The notes under the pieces: generated by a model
Database searches by the model: none
Seen by the model: only the letters and a program-made list of their open reading frames with translations
Told to the model about the DNA's origin: nothing
Assembly (NCBI GenBank): GCA_902601895.1
Contig: CACKOU010000003.1
Span: 1-64,000 of the forward strand
Direction: 5' to 3'
Length of the DNA stretch: 64,000 bases
From: an uncultured Pelagibacteraceae bacterium
GTDB taxonomy: Bacteria > Pseudomonadota > Alphaproteobacteria > Pelagibacterales > Pelagibacteraceae
Program-made: the position numbers and the translations under genes
In this document: piece after piece, positions 1 to 8,720 of the stretch
Layout of the letters: every line of letters starts with the position of its first letter
How positions within the stretch are numbered: the stretch's first letter is position 1

Positions 1-74
1 TCTTTATTTAATAAATCAAGTTCAGTAGGATTAAACTTATTTATAAAATAATATTTTTTTAAAAAATTATGCAT
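1..74 (-). CDS. Partial CDS, N-terminus only, runs off the window; possibly ThiE-like
   Basis: Reading leftward from an ATG at 74-72 there are 24 codons with no stop before the window edge; the protein begins MHNFLKKYYFINKF. Its start codon abuts that of the divergent PLP-protein gene, the two ATGs together forming the palindrome ATGCAT at 69-74. The short Lys/Tyr/Phe-rich start recalls SAR11 thiamine-phosphate-synthase-like proteins, but this is a recollection from 24 residues and not a domain assignment. The ORF could also be spurious. Confidence 0.4.
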   Translation of the reverse strand, partial: MHNFLKKYYFINKFNPTELDLLNK

Positions 75-731
75 TCAACAGTAAAGAATTTAATAGAAAT
101 TAATGAAAAAATAAAAAAAAAAATGTCTGAATTAAATATTAAGGATTATAACCCAAATATAATAGCTGTCTCTAAAACATTTGATCTTGCTCATATTTCT
201 CACATTATAAGTCATGGTCATGAAAATTTTGGTGAAAATAAAGTTCAAGAAGCTTTTGAAAAATGGAATGAATTAAAAAAAAGCAATGATAAAATTAAAT
301 TGCATATGATTGGGAAGTTGCAAACCAATAAAGTTAAGTTAGCTGTTAGTATATTTGATTTCATTCATTCAGTCGATAGTGAGAAATTGGCTCTAAAAAT
401 TGCAAAAGAGACAAAAGATCAAAATAAAAATACTAAAATTTTTATTCAAATAAATATTGGCAATGAAGAACAAAAATCTGGGATAAGTGAGAATAATGTT
501 AAAAACTTTTATAATTTTTGTAAAGATATTAATTTAAATGTTGTTGGCATTATGTGTATACCTCCTTTTGGCAAAAGCTCATCACCTTACTTTTCAAAAA
601 TGTCGGAGATAAGTCTAAAACTTAATCTTAAGAATATAAGTATGGGTATGTCTGGTGATTATTTAGACGCATTAAATTATGGAGCCACTTATTTAAGAAT
701 TGGCTCTAAAATATTTGGAGAGAGAGGTTAG
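69..731 (+). CDS. YggS/PROSC-family pyridoxal-phosphate homeostasis protein
   Basis: This 220-residue protein has the family's single alanine-racemase-like TIM-barrel fold, which binds PLP but has no known catalytic reaction and buffers cellular vitamin B6. The PLP lysine is K36 in AVSKT. The family blocks FGENKVQE (about 53-60), HMIGKLQTNK (about 79-88) and the C-terminal GMSGDYLDAL and RIGSKIFG phosphate-binding segments are all present. Length is normal. Its stop overlaps the end of the convergent L,D-transpeptidase gene by 4 bp. The start is the first in-frame ATG and abuts a divergent ORF, so the upstream space is minimal. Confidence 0.93.
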   Translation: MHSTVKNLIEINEKIKKKMSELNIKDYNPNIIAVSKTFDLAHISHIISHGHENFGENKVQEAFEKWNELKKSNDKIKLHMIGKLQTNKVKLAVSIFDFIHSVDSEKLALKIAKETKDQNKNTKIFIQINIGNEEQKSGISENNVKNFYNFCKDINLNVVGIMCIPPFGKSSSPYFSKMSEISLKLNLKNISMGMSGDYLDALNYGATYLRIGSKIFGERG

Positions 732-1216
732 CTTATAAGTATTTGATTTTTTTTATCCAAGATTTTTATCATGATTAAAAAATCTTTCTTACTTAAGGCG
801 ATACATCCTGCTGTACCTTTATAATTTTTTGTAATGTGCAAAAAAATTGCACTACCTTTATTTGGAATAACTTTTTTAAAATTATATTCTATTGGAATCA
901 TCAGGTCATATTTATAATCTTTTCTAAATATCTTTTCATATTTCTCATTTTTTGAAATTTTAATCAATTTATTATAATTTTTACTGTTAATATTATTGCA
1001 CCATCCCATATTCTTTTTAATTTTTTTTTTATTTAAATTACTTTCTTTTACATCTTTTTTGTATTTATAGAATAAATCACCTAAATTAAATTTGCCTTTT
1101 GGTGTTTTAAAATCTCCCTCTATTTTGTTGTTTGTTATTCCATTTTTCCCAATACAGCATTGGAAAATAAATTCATCTACAATTAACTTGTTTTTATTTA
1201 TTAACTTAATTAACAT
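728..1216 (-). CDS. YkuD-type L,D-transpeptidase
   Basis: The 162-residue protein carries the YkuD catalytic signature: H127 in FLHIT and C138 in GTAGCIAL. The upstream G-K-N-G and EGDFKTPKGKF segments are typical of the small YkuD proteins (COG3786 type). The family forms 3-3 peptidoglycan cross-links or attaches proteins to peptidoglycan through an acyl-cysteine intermediate. No signal peptide is obvious, although the protein would need export to act on the wall, so either a non-classical route or a start error is possible. The start codon lies 7 bp from that of the divergent winged-helix regulator. Confidence 0.85.
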   Translation of the reverse strand: MLIKLINKNKLIVDEFIFQCCIGKNGITNNKIEGDFKTPKGKFNLGDLFYKYKKDVKESNLNKKKIKKNMGWCNNINSKNYNKLIKISKNEKYEKIFRKDYKYDLMIPIEYNFKKVIPNKGSAIFLHITKNYKGTAGCIALSKKDFLIMIKILDKKNQILIS

Positions 1217-1223
1217 TTATAAA

Positions 1224-1781
1224 ATGACTTTTCCAAATATATTAATTTATAATCTTCCAGTTCTCTATAATATTTTTAATGAATTATCCGATGACTTAGA
1301 TTATAAATTTTTTAATGTTAGTTTAAATGAATTATCAAAATATAATTATATTTTGTCCAAGGAAACTTTAATAATATCCTCAAAAAAGCTTAAGTACAAA
1401 AATCATATTATTTTAGATAAAAAACCAATAACAATTACTAAAATTCTTGAACAAATAAATCTATCACTTTTAAAAAATAAATTTAAAAAAAATTCAAGCT
1501 CACAGATCGGAAAATATTTATTGGATATTAATTCTAGAAACTTGCTACTAAAAAATCAAAAAATTAAGTTGACTGAAAAAGAGATAAATATTCTTCTTTT
1601 TTTAAAAGAAAAAAAAAATTCATCGATAAAAGAATTACAGAAAAATGTATGGGGATATAAAGAAGATCTTGAGACTCATACTGTTGAAACTCACATTCAT
1701 AGACTAAAGAAAAAAATAAAAGAAAAGTTTGGTGATAAAAAATTTTTATTAAGAAGGAAAGAGGGTTATTTAATCAATTGA
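1224..1781 (+). CDS. Winged-helix (OmpR/PhoB-type) response-regulator-like protein with degenerate N-terminus
   Basis: The C-terminal 75 residues (about 110-185) match the OmpR/PhoB winged-helix domain: LTEKEINILLFL, then ELQKNVWGY, then the recognition-helix segment ETHIHRLKKKI and the wing ending in EGYLIN. The N-terminal 100 residues sit where a receiver domain would be but show no clear acidic pocket or phospho-accepting Asp, so phosphorylation control is doubtful. The start chosen is the ATG at 1224 (MTFPNIL). A longer frame from 1092 would run through the divergent transpeptidase gene and is unlikely. Target genes are unknown. The stop overlaps the arfA-like start. Confidence 0.8.
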   Translation: MTFPNILIYNLPVLYNIFNELSDDLDYKFFNVSLNELSKYNYILSKETLIISSKKLKYKNHIILDKKPITITKILEQINLSLLKNKFKKNSSSQIGKYLLDINSRNLLLKNQKIKLTEKEINILLFLKEKKNSSIKELQKNVWGYKEDLETHTVETHIHRLKKKIKEKFGDKKFLLRRKEGYLIN

Positions 1782-1900
1782 GAAAAAAAAAAAATAAAGT
1801 TGCCAAAGAGTTGTTTACGCCAAAATTTAAGCAAAAAATTGTTAAATCCAAGAAAGGAAAAGGCAGTTATAAAAGAAAAAGCAAATTTAAAAATCTATGA
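1778..1900 (+). CDS. arfA: ArfA-like alternative ribosome-rescue peptide, 40 residues
   Basis: A 40-codon ORF starts at TTG 1778, which overlaps the TGA of the upstream regulator as TTGA. The core LFTPKFKQKIVKSKKGKGSY closely resembles the ArfA core around DPLFRQRV...KGKGSYMRK. ArfA enters the empty mRNA channel of stalled ribosomes and recruits release factor RF2. In E. coli the full-length product has a hydrophobic tail that makes it unstable, and the active form comes from truncated mRNA; here the frame ends by a normal stop just after the KGKGSYKRK core. A purine-rich stretch (AAGGAAAGAGGG) about 12 bp upstream may serve as SD. The 3' end overlaps the convergent oxygenase gene by 6 bp. 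Confidence 0.75.
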   Translation: MRKKKNKVAKELFTPKFKQKIVKSKKGKGSYKRKSKFKNL

Positions 1901-2503
1901 TCTTAATATATCTATGTTAAAGCTTATAACAACGCGATCTTCATCAGACATATTTCTATTTACAGAATGAGTTAAATAGGCAGGAAATATTAATAAATCT
2001 CCCTCTTTTGGTATAATTTCAATATTATTTCTATTTAATTCTGTATCCTCTTCAATTAATGGGTGTCTTTCTCTAGAGATCGAATTAGGATTTAAAAATT
2101 TAATTGTACCACAGCCTTTAGAAACTTTTACATAATATGCAGCACTCAAGTAATTATTTGGATGGGTGTGTGCCGTATTTAAATTATTTTTCTTATTTAT
2201 AATTGCCCACATTTCCGTTAATCTCACATTATTAGGATCGTATTTCCATCCATAATTTTTAAAAACATCCAAAACATATCTTTTAGTTTCTTGGAAAAAT
2301 TTAAAAGGTGGAGTATCTTTTTTGGTCATTATGAAACTTTTCGAATGCCAGCCATCTACATTTGATCTTTGAACTCCAACTTTGTCTTTGTTGTAAAGTT
2401 CGTAAATATAATTAAGTAAAGCTTTATTGTGTTCTTCATAGTTGTTTAATCTATATTTAAAAACAGGTTGAGGAAAAAGTTTATATATATTTTTGTCTTC
2501 CAT
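1895..2503 (-). CDS. 2OG-Fe(II) oxygenase, TIGR02466-like
   Basis: The 202-residue protein resembles the TIGR02466 group of putative 2-oxoglutarate/iron oxygenases. Candidate iron ligands are H112 or H114 in AHTHPNN and H179 in AYLTHSV, and R190 in DEDRVVISF is the likely 2-oxoglutarate-binding residue. The segment PKEGDLLIFPA precedes the distal His, as in the family. The substrate is unknown; marine members are often linked to small-molecule or protein hydroxylation. It lies 5 bp downstream of the PfkB-kinase gene on the same strand, so the two may be co-transcribed. Confidence 0.8.
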   Translation of the reverse strand: MEDKNIYKLFPQPVFKYRLNNYEEHNKALLNYIYELYNKDKVGVQRSNVDGWHSKSFIMTKKDTPPFKFFQETKRYVLDVFKNYGWKYDPNNVRLTEMWAIINKKNNLNTAHTHPNNYLSAAYYVKVSKGCGTIKFLNPNSISRERHPLIEEDTELNRNNIEIIPKEGDLLIFPAYLTHSVNRNMSDEDRVVISFNIDILRS

Positions 2504-2508
2504 TAAAT

Positions 2509-3438
2509 TTATAGTCTTGCACCTATTTGCTGTATAATTTTAGAAGACATTTCTCTTCCTTTGTCTAAACATTCTACCGGGCTATTATTATTTAAATATC
2601 CATGAAGAAATCCTGCAGCAAATAAATCGCCTGCTCCAGTAAGATCTTTTATTATTAAATCTTTTTCAACTCCATTTTCTGTTACTTCGTTACCATTTAT
2701 TGATATAGCACCTTTTTCTCCCCGCGTTATAACAATCAATTTTTTTAAACTTTTGCCAAATTCTATAACTTCTTCAAAATTATTTACCTCTAGCAATGAC
2801 ATCATCTCTTGCTCGTTTGCGAAAGTAATATCTAATTTATTTCTTACTAAATCTAAAAAATGTGGTTTATGTCTATCCACGCAGAACTGATCTGAAAGTG
2901 ACATGGCAACTTTTTTTGCGCTATTGATAGCTTTTTCGAAGGCTTTTTTTGGTTCACCTTCATCCCACAAATAACCTTCCAGAAAAATCATATCAGCTTT
3001 TTCAATAATAACAGTATCTACGTCATTTTCATTTATTTTCCCAGCAGTACCAAGAAATGTACACATTGTCCTTTCAGAATCTGGAGTAACCAAAATTAAA
3101 CACGATCCAGTTGGCAATGCTTCTTTTTTTTTTGTATAAAAATATTCAACTTTTTCTGATTTTAATCCATCTTCGTATTTGCTGCCTAACTCATCATCGC
3201 TTACTTTACCAATAAAACCAACTTTGTTTCCTAACTGAGATAAACCAACAATTGAATTTGCTACTGATCCGCCAGAAATAGTTTTTTCAATTTTAAGGTT
3301 TGACAGCATTGATTGAAACTCTTTATCATCAAAAATAAGCTTCATAGTACCTTTTGTTAATTTATTTTGACTAATAAAGTTTTCGTCAACTTTGCAAATC
3401 ACATCTACTATTGCGTTACCAATTCCTAAAATTTTCAT
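2509..3438 (-). CDS. PfkB-family (ribokinase/adenosine-kinase-like) sugar kinase
   Basis: The 309-residue protein has both PfkB signatures: a GG-containing N-terminal motif (ISGGSVANS, about residue 55) and the C-terminal DLTGAGDLFAAGF block (about 265-277), where the second Asp is the catalytic base and GAGD forms the anion hole. The family phosphorylates sugars or nucleosides with ATP. The sequence resembles the alphaproteobacterial adenosine-kinase-like group, but the substrate cannot be settled from sequence. It starts directly after nth with no gap and is followed by the 2OG oxygenase. Confidence 0.88.
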   Translation of the reverse strand: MKILGIGNAIVDVICKVDENFISQNKLTKGTMKLIFDDKEFQSMLSNLKIEKTISGGSVANSIVGLSQLGNKVGFIGKVSDDELGSKYEDGLKSEKVEYFYTKKKEALPTGSCLILVTPDSERTMCTFLGTAGKINENDVDTVIIEKADMIFLEGYLWDEGEPKKAFEKAINSAKKVAMSLSDQFCVDRHKPHFLDLVRNKLDITFANEQEMMSLLEVNNFEEVIEFGKSLKKLIVITRGEKGAISINGNEVTENGVEKDLIIKDLTGAGDLFAAGFLHGYLNNNSPVECLDKGREMSSKIIQQIGARL

Positions 3439-4092
3439 TTATGCTTTTTTTGTTTTTATTGGCTTTTTTCTTTTAGGATAACAAGAAGTACAAATTTTAC
3501 AAGAAATTCCGTAACACTCTCTAGCTTTGCAATACTCTCTTCCATAATAAATTATTTGTAAATGTAGTTTATTCCAATTTTTTTTTGGAAATAATCGCTT
3601 CAGATCTATTTCAGTTTGGATAACATTTTTTCCATTAGTTAAACCCCATCTTTGTGCAAGCCTATGTATATGTGTATCAATTGGAAATGCTGGGAAACCA
3701 AAACCTTGAGACATCACAACGCTAGCTGTTTTATGTCCAACTCCAGGCAACTCTTCTAACTCCTGAAAAGTTTTTGGAACTTTACCATTATATTTTTTAA
3801 TTAATGTCTTTGATAAATTATAAACACTTTTTGCTTTAATTCTAAAAATTCCTATACTTTTTATTAATTTTTCTATTCTTTTTCTTCCAAGCTTCACAAA
3901 ATGCTCAGGTTTATAATATTTTGGATAAATATTTTTTGTAACATTATTAACGTTTACGTCTGTGCACTGAGCCGAAAGTAGAACAGATATTAGAAGCGTA
4001 AATACATTTCTATGCTTTAATGGTACAGGTGTTGTTGGGTAAATTTTATTAAGTATTTTTAAAACTATTTTGGCTCTCTGAACTTCATTCAT
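3439..4092 (-). CDS. nth: Endonuclease III (base-excision repair glycosylase/AP lyase)
   Basis: The 217-residue protein has the helix-hairpin-helix ELPGVGHKTA with catalytic K121, followed by catalytic D139 in FPIDTH, aligning with E. coli K120/D138. It removes oxidised pyrimidines and cleaves the abasic site. The C-terminal iron-sulfur region has cysteines spaced C-x4-C-x4-C-x2-C-x2-C rather than the textbook C-x6-C-x2-C-x5-C, so the cluster ligands need checking. The basic tail is typical. It overlaps the dapB stop by one base (TAATG), indicating translational coupling. Confidence 0.94.
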   Translation of the reverse strand: MNEVQRAKIVLKILNKIYPTTPVPLKHRNVFTLLISVLLSAQCTDVNVNNVTKNIYPKYYKPEHFVKLGRKRIEKLIKSIGIFRIKAKSVYNLSKTLIKKYNGKVPKTFQELEELPGVGHKTASVVMSQGFGFPAFPIDTHIHRLAQRWGLTNGKNVIQTEIDLKRLFPKKNWNKLHLQIIYYGREYCKARECYGISCKICTSCYPKRKKPIKTKKA

Positions 4093-4868
4093 TATTTAAA
4101 ATGCAGAAGATTTCTCATTGAATAGAGACCTGGTTTCTTATTAATTAACCATTTGGCAGCACTTATTGCACCTTCTGAATAGAGAGCCCTATCAAAAGCT
4201 TCGTGGTTCAGTTTTATAATTTCTTTTCCACTTGAAAAAGTAACTTCATGTTCACCTATAATCTCACCTTTTCTTATTGAATTAAAGTTAATTTTTTTTC
4301 CATAAGGGAATTTACTTTTGTTTAAATATTTTTTTCCCACAATTCTGTAAAAGTTTTTATTTCTTCCTACAGCAATTCCTTTTCCTAGCATTAAAGCTGT
4401 ACCAGATGGATGATCTTTCTTGTGTTTGTGATGCACCTCAAGAATTTTACTTAGGTAATTATTGCCAAGAGATGCTGATGTGATCTCAGTTAAGTACATA
4501 AGTAAATTAATACCAAGGCTCATGTTACCCGCTTTTAAAATTGGAATTTTTTTTGAAAACTTCTTAATTAAATCTTCCTCTTTTTTTGTAAAACCTGTTG
4601 TCCCAATAACTACTTTTTTTTTTAACTTAGAGGCTATCTTTAAAACATCAAATGTACATTTCGGAATTGTGAAATCTATTATCACATTCGCTTTGCTAAA
4701 GGCTCTTTCAGTATTTAACTCAGGTTTAATTCCACTAATTTTCTTATTAATTGACCTGTTTTCTGTAAGAGAAACCAGCTTAGTAGACTTATCTTTAATA
4801 GCAGATTTAATGAGCTGTTGACCCATTCTTCCCATACATCCTGTTATGGCTAGATTTATTTTGCCCAT
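4092..4868 (-). CDS. dapB: 4-hydroxy-tetrahydrodipicolinate reductase
   Basis: The 258-residue enzyme has the N-terminal nucleotide-binding loop GCMGRMGQQL and the substrate-binding block EVHHKHKKDHPSGTA with the catalytic His and Lys of DapB. It reduces the DapA product using NAD(P)H in the diaminopimelate/lysine pathway, which also supplies peptidoglycan; lysA lies elsewhere in this window. Length is close to the family norm (about 270). It lies 27 bp downstream of dnaJ and is followed by nth with a one-base overlap, so it may be in the chaperone operon or have its own promoter. Confidence 0.96.
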   Translation of the reverse strand: MGKINLAITGCMGRMGQQLIKSAIKDKSTKLVSLTENRSINKKISGIKPELNTERAFSKANVIIDFTIPKCTFDVLKIASKLKKKVVIGTTGFTKKEEDLIKKFSKKIPILKAGNMSLGINLLMYLTEITSASLGNNYLSKILEVHHKHKKDHPSGTALMLGKGIAVGRNKNFYRIVGKKYLNKSKFPYGKKINFNSIRKGEIIGEHEVTFSSGKEIIKLNHEAFDRALYSEGAISAAKWLINKKPGLYSMRNLLHFK

Positions 4869-4895
4869 TATAATGGTCTAGATTAGCACTATTGA

Positions 4896-6020
4896 TTAGT
4901 TTTTCCAGAAACTTTTAGCTTTTTGAAAGAACTTTTTTATGCTTGGATTAGATTTCTCGTTTTCAATTTCTCTAAATTTTTCAAGTAATTCTTTTTGCTC
5001 TTTATTTAAGGATATTGGAACTTCTGTGTTTACTTGAACATACAAATCCCCAAAATTATTACCTCTCATAAAAGGCATTCCTTTACCCTTTAGTCTAAAT
5101 TGTTTACCACTTTGTGTTCCAGCAGGTATTTTAATTTTGGCCTTGCCACCATCAATTGTTGGAATTTCAATTGAAGACCCTAGAGCAGCATCTGCGATAG
5201 AAACTGGACATTCAAAAAACAAGTTTTCGTCTGATCTTTTAAATAAATCATGAGAATTAACATTAATAAATAAATATAAATCACCATTATTCCCACCTCT
5301 TGAGCCGGCTTCTCCTTTGCCAGATAGCCTTATTCTAGTTCCATCATCTACACCTTTTGGAATAGTAACCGATAATCTTTTTGAAGCCTGTTTTTTACCT
5401 TGTCCATTACAATTAACACATGGATGAGTAATTTCTTCTCCTGCGCCAGCGCATTGAGGGCAGGTTTGTTGGACTGTAAAAAACCCTTGGCTAGATCTTA
5501 CTTGTCCATGTCCACCACACATAGAACAAGCGCCAGCTTGGTGCCCAGGTTTTGATCCTGATCCATCGCAAGTCTCACATTTTTCAGATGTAGAGAATTT
5601 TATATCTTGCTTTTTACCAGAGAAAGCCTCTTCTAAAGAGATTGACAAGTCATATCTTAGGTCTGAACCTCTGTTATTTGACCTTCTTGATCTACGACCT
5701 CCACCAAAACCTTCTCCAAAAAAATCCTCAAAAATATCAGAAAAATGATTTGAAAAATCGAAATTACCAAATCCACCTCTTCCTCCACCACCATTTTCAA
5801 AAGCTGCATGACCAAAATTATCATAATTTTGTTTTCTCTCAGAATTTGAAAGTACATGGTAAGCTTCAGATGCTTCTTTAAATTTTTCTTCAGCACCTTT
5901 ATCATCCTTATTTTTGTCTGGATGATATTTTACCGCAAGTTTTCTATAAGCTGATTTTATTTGGTCTGCCGAAGCGCTTTTATTTACACCTAAAACTTCG
6001 TAGTAATCTCTTTTTGCCAT
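4896..6020 (-). CDS. dnaJ: Hsp40 co-chaperone DnaJ
   Basis: The 374-residue protein has the complete type-I layout: J domain with HPD in YHPDKN (about 32-37), a Gly/Phe-rich linker (about 72-110), four CxxCxGxG zinc repeats ([32 protein letters not shown]) and two C-terminal substrate-binding domains. It delivers clients to DnaK and stimulates its ATPase. It follows dnaK by 29 bp on the same strand, the usual dnaK-dnaJ pairing. No internal frameshift or missing zinc cysteine is visible. Confidence 0.98.
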   Translation of the reverse strand: MAKRDYYEVLGVNKSASADQIKSAYRKLAVKYHPDKNKDDKGAEEKFKEASEAYHVLSNSERKQNYDNFGHAAFENGGGGRGGFGNFDFSNHFSDIFEDFFGEGFGGGRRSRRSNNRGSDLRYDLSISLEEAFSGKKQDIKFSTSEKCETCDGSGSKPGHQAGACSMCGGHGQVRSSQGFFTVQQTCPQCAGAGEEITHPCVNCNGQGKKQASKRLSVTIPKGVDDGTRIRLSGKGEAGSRGGNNGDLYLFINVNSHDLFKRSDENLFFECPVSIADAALGSSIEIPTIDGGKAKIKIPAGTQSGKQFRLKGKGMPFMRGNNFGDLYVQVNTEVPISLNKEQKELLEKFREIENEKSNPSIKKFFQKAKSFWKN

Positions 6021-6049
6021 AACATGTTATAGACAAACAGTTGTTTTTA

Positions 6050-7972
6050 TTAGGCGCTTTTTTCTTTATTCTCGTCTTTTACTTCTTCAAAATCTGCATC
6101 AACAACATTATCGTCTTTTGTATCTTCTTTCTTTGCGTCTTTTGGAGCTTCTTCAGGTTTTGCGCTTTGTTGTGATTTATAAATCGCTTCACCTAATTTC
6201 ATAGACGCCTGAACTAAATCTTGTGTTTTCTTCTTTATTTCATCAACATCAGTTCCTTTAAGAGCATTTCTCAGGTTTGCCGATGCATCCTCAATTGATT
6301 TTTTATCTGCATCAGAAACTTTGCCTCCATGTTCTTTTAAATTTTTTTCAGTTGAGTGAATTAATGTATCCGCCTGATTTCTTACATCAACAGCTTCTCT
6401 TTTCTTTTTATCTTCTTCTTTATTTGACTCCGCATCTTTAACCATTTGATTAATTTCTTCATCGCTTAATCCTCCAGATGCTTGAATTTGAATTTTTTGC
6501 TCTTTACCAGTTCCTTTGTCTTTAGCTGAGACGTTTACAATTCCATTCGCATCTATATCAAATGTCACTTCAATTTGTGGGACTCCTCTTGGAGCAGGAG
6601 CTATTCCAACTAATTCAAAGTTTCCTAATACTTTATTATCTGAAGCCATTTCCCTTTCACCCTGAAGAACTCTAATTGATACTGCTGGTTGGTTATCTTC
6701 TGCAGTAGAAAATACTTGGCTTTTTTTGGTAGGTATTGTTGTATTCTTATCTATTAATTTCGTAGATACCCCACCTAATGTCTCAATTCCTAAAGATAAA
6801 GGAGTTACATCTAAGAGCAATACATCTTTTACATCACCTTGTAGAACTCCTGCTTGTATCGCTGCACCCATAGCAACAACTTCATCAGGGTTTACTGATT
6901 TGTTAGGATCTTTACCAAAGAAATTCTTAACTTCTTCTATAACTTTTGGCATTCTAGTCATACCACCTACTAGTACAATTTCATCTACTTCACTTGCTGA
7001 TAATCCAGCATCTTTTAACGCTGTTTTACATGGCGGTAATGTTCTTGAAATCAAATCTTCAACTAATGCCTCTAATTTAGCTCTAGTCATTTTCAAGTTA
7101 ATATGTTTTGGTCCAGTTTTGTCAGCTGTAATAAAGGGTAAATTTATTTCTGTTTGTGTAGCTGATGAAAGTTCTATTTTTGCTTTTTCTGCAGCTTCTT
7201 TTAATCTTTGTAAAGCTAATTTATCCGATTTTAAATCAATACCGTTTTCTTTTTTGAATTCTGAAAGTAAGTAATCGACTATTGCATTATCAAAATCTTC
7301 TCCACCTAAAAATGTGTCACCATTGGTTGACTTAACTTCAAATACACCGTCGCCTAATTCAAGAATTGAAACATCAAATGTTCCTCCGCCTAAGTCATAG
7401 ACTGCTATTTTCTTATTTGCTTTTTTATCTAAACCATAGGCTAGAGATGCAGCGGTTGGCTCATTTATAATTCTTAAAACTTCAAGGCCAGCAATTTTAC
7501 CTGCATCTTTGGTTGCTTGTCTCTGAGCATCGTTAAAGTATGCTGGAACAGTAATAACAGCTTGTTTCACTTCAGAACCTAAATATTTTTCTGCTGTCTC
7601 TTTCATTTTTTGAAGTGTGAAAGCTGAAATTTGTGATGGTGAGTATTTTTGACCTTTTGCTTCAATCCATGCATCACCTTTATCAGAATTAACTATTTTA
7701 AAAGGAGCAGTCTCTACATCTTTTTTTACTGTTGGATCATCAAAATTTCTTCCAATTAACCTTTTAACTGCGAATATTGTATTTTCAGGATTTGTGACAG
7801 CTTGTCTTTTTGCGGGCTGACCTATTAATTTTTCACCTTCATCCGCAAACGCTACAACCGAAGGTGTTGTTCTTGCTCCTTCAGCATTTTCCAAAACTTT
7901 TGCCTGTGTTCCCTCCATAACTGCAACACAAGAGTTTGTTGTTCCTAAATCTATTCCTATAACTTTGCTCAT
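6050..7972 (-). CDS. dnaK: Hsp70 chaperone DnaK
   Basis: The 640-residue protein is full length. It begins with the phosphate-1 loop [13 protein letters not shown] and contains [14 protein letters not shown], the phosphate-2 block [10 protein letters not shown], the adenosine block [10 protein letters not shown], the linker [12 protein letters not shown] and an acidic C-terminal tail. It is the ATP-driven folding chaperone working with DnaJ and GrpE. The 61-bp spacer before it holds an SD-like AGGAAA and possible weak sigma70-type elements (TTGTAG and TATATG, 16 bp apart). No CIRCE inverted repeat is present. Confidence 0.99.
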   Translation of the reverse strand: MSKVIGIDLGTTNSCVAVMEGTQAKVLENAEGARTTPSVVAFADEGEKLIGQPAKRQAVTNPENTIFAVKRLIGRNFDDPTVKKDVETAPFKIVNSDKGDAWIEAKGQKYSPSQISAFTLQKMKETAEKYLGSEVKQAVITVPAYFNDAQRQATKDAGKIAGLEVLRIINEPTAASLAYGLDKKANKKIAVYDLGGGTFDVSILELGDGVFEVKSTNGDTFLGGEDFDNAIVDYLLSEFKKENGIDLKSDKLALQRLKEAAEKAKIELSSATQTEINLPFITADKTGPKHINLKMTRAKLEALVEDLISRTLPPCKTALKDAGLSASEVDEIVLVGGMTRMPKVIEEVKNFFGKDPNKSVNPDEVVAMGAAIQAGVLQGDVKDVLLLDVTPLSLGIETLGGVSTKLIDKNTTIPTKKSQVFSTAEDNQPAVSIRVLQGEREMASDNKVLGNFELVGIAPAPRGVPQIEVTFDIDANGIVNVSAKDKGTGKEQKIQIQASGGLSDEEINQMVKDAESNKEEDKKKREAVDVRNQADTLIHSTEKNLKEHGGKVSDADKKSIEDASANLRNALKGTDVDEIKKKTQDLVQASMKLGEAIYKSQQSAKPEEAPKDAKKEDTKDDNVVDADFEEVKDENKEKSA

Positions 7973-8033
7973 ATATTTTCCTGTTTGATGCTCATATAAG
8001 TGTTAATTTTACAACTACAACCGTATTAAATGA

Positions 8034-8684
8034 TTATTTTTTAGGCTCATTTTCAACATTTTCCTGGTTTTTTTGGTCATTCTGTTTTTCTTCATGTTTA
8101 TCATCAGCTTTTTTTTTAGATACGGCTACTAACGAAGGTCTTAGTAACCTATCCTTCATCATAAAACCTTTTTGAATTTCTTGAACTATTGTCCCTTGAT
8201 CTTTAGTATCATCTTCAACTTCCATCATAGCTTGATGTAAATTTGGATCTAGTTTTTCATTAATTGCTTTAATTGGTTCAATATTATTTTTTTTAAAAAT
8301 TGAAATCATATCTTTATTAATAATATCAATATGATCTATCAATTTTTTTAGTGTGTCTTTGTCTTTTATAGTTTCATCACTTTCGAGCGTCTGTTTCGAT
8401 CTTTCTAAATTATCTAGAAGATTTAGAGTTTCTCTTGCAAATGAAAATCCACCGTATTCAAAAGCTTCATCCTTCTCTTTTTCAAATCTTCTCCTCTGAT
8501 TTTCCATTTCAGCAAATGTTCTAGCAAGTTTATCTTTGAGATTTGCAATTTCATCCTCAGGTGAAATTTGTTTTTCCTTTTCTTCTTTTTTAGTTTCTTC
8601 TGCAGCCTCTTTATCTTTGCTTAGCTCTAAATTTTCATCTTTTAAATTTTGGTCTTCTTTATTATGTATTTCTTCTTTTTCCAT
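8034..8684 (-). CDS. grpE: Nucleotide exchange factor GrpE
   Basis: The 216-residue protein has a highly charged Glu/Lys-rich N-terminus (1-45), a long coiled coil with the conserved segment FAEMENQRRRFEKEK, and the beta-domain segments HQAMMEVED, GTIVQEIQKGFMMKDRLLRPSLV. GrpE releases ADP from DnaK. Gene order grpE-dnaK-dnaJ keeps the whole DnaK machine together on the minus strand. The 36-bp gap to the divergent rdgB must hold the promoters of both genes. A lysine/asparagine-rich C-terminal extension follows the beta domain. Confidence 0.96.
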   Translation of the reverse strand: MEKEEIHNKEDQNLKDENLELSKDKEAAEETKKEEKEKQISPEDEIANLKDKLARTFAEMENQRRRFEKEKDEAFEYGGFSFARETLNLLDNLERSKQTLESDETIKDKDTLKKLIDHIDIINKDMISIFKKNNIEPIKAINEKLDPNLHQAMMEVEDDTKDQGTIVQEIQKGFMMKDRLLRPSLVAVSKKKADDKHEEKQNDQKNQENVENEPKK

Positions 8685-8692
8685 AACCTTCT

Positions 8693-8720
8693 ATATGGTA
8701 AGAAATTCTAAAAATTCCAG
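8693..8720 (-). promoter_or_regulatory. Possible heat-shock-type promoter before grpE
   Basis: On the minus strand CTGGAA (8720-8715) and ACCATAT (8699-8693) lie about 15 bp apart, loosely like the sigma32 elements CTTGAA and CCCATnT. The putative -10 is only 9 bp from the grpE ATG, so the transcript would be nearly leaderless. The match is weak and could be chance in this composition. Confidence 0.2.

Noticed and set aside
1092-1223. Longer N-terminus for the winged-helix regulator starting at 1092
   Set aside because: It would run through the divergent L,D-transpeptidase gene, whose catalytic motif is clear. The ATG at 1224 gives a better divergent arrangement.
6726-7274. 182-codon open frame on the plus strand
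   Set aside because: It lies wholly opposite dnaK, which has full-length conserved motifs; it is an antisense shadow.
7973-8033. CIRCE element before dnaK
   Set aside because: The spacer has no TTAGCACTC/GAGTGCTAA inverted repeat, and the same holds before grpE.
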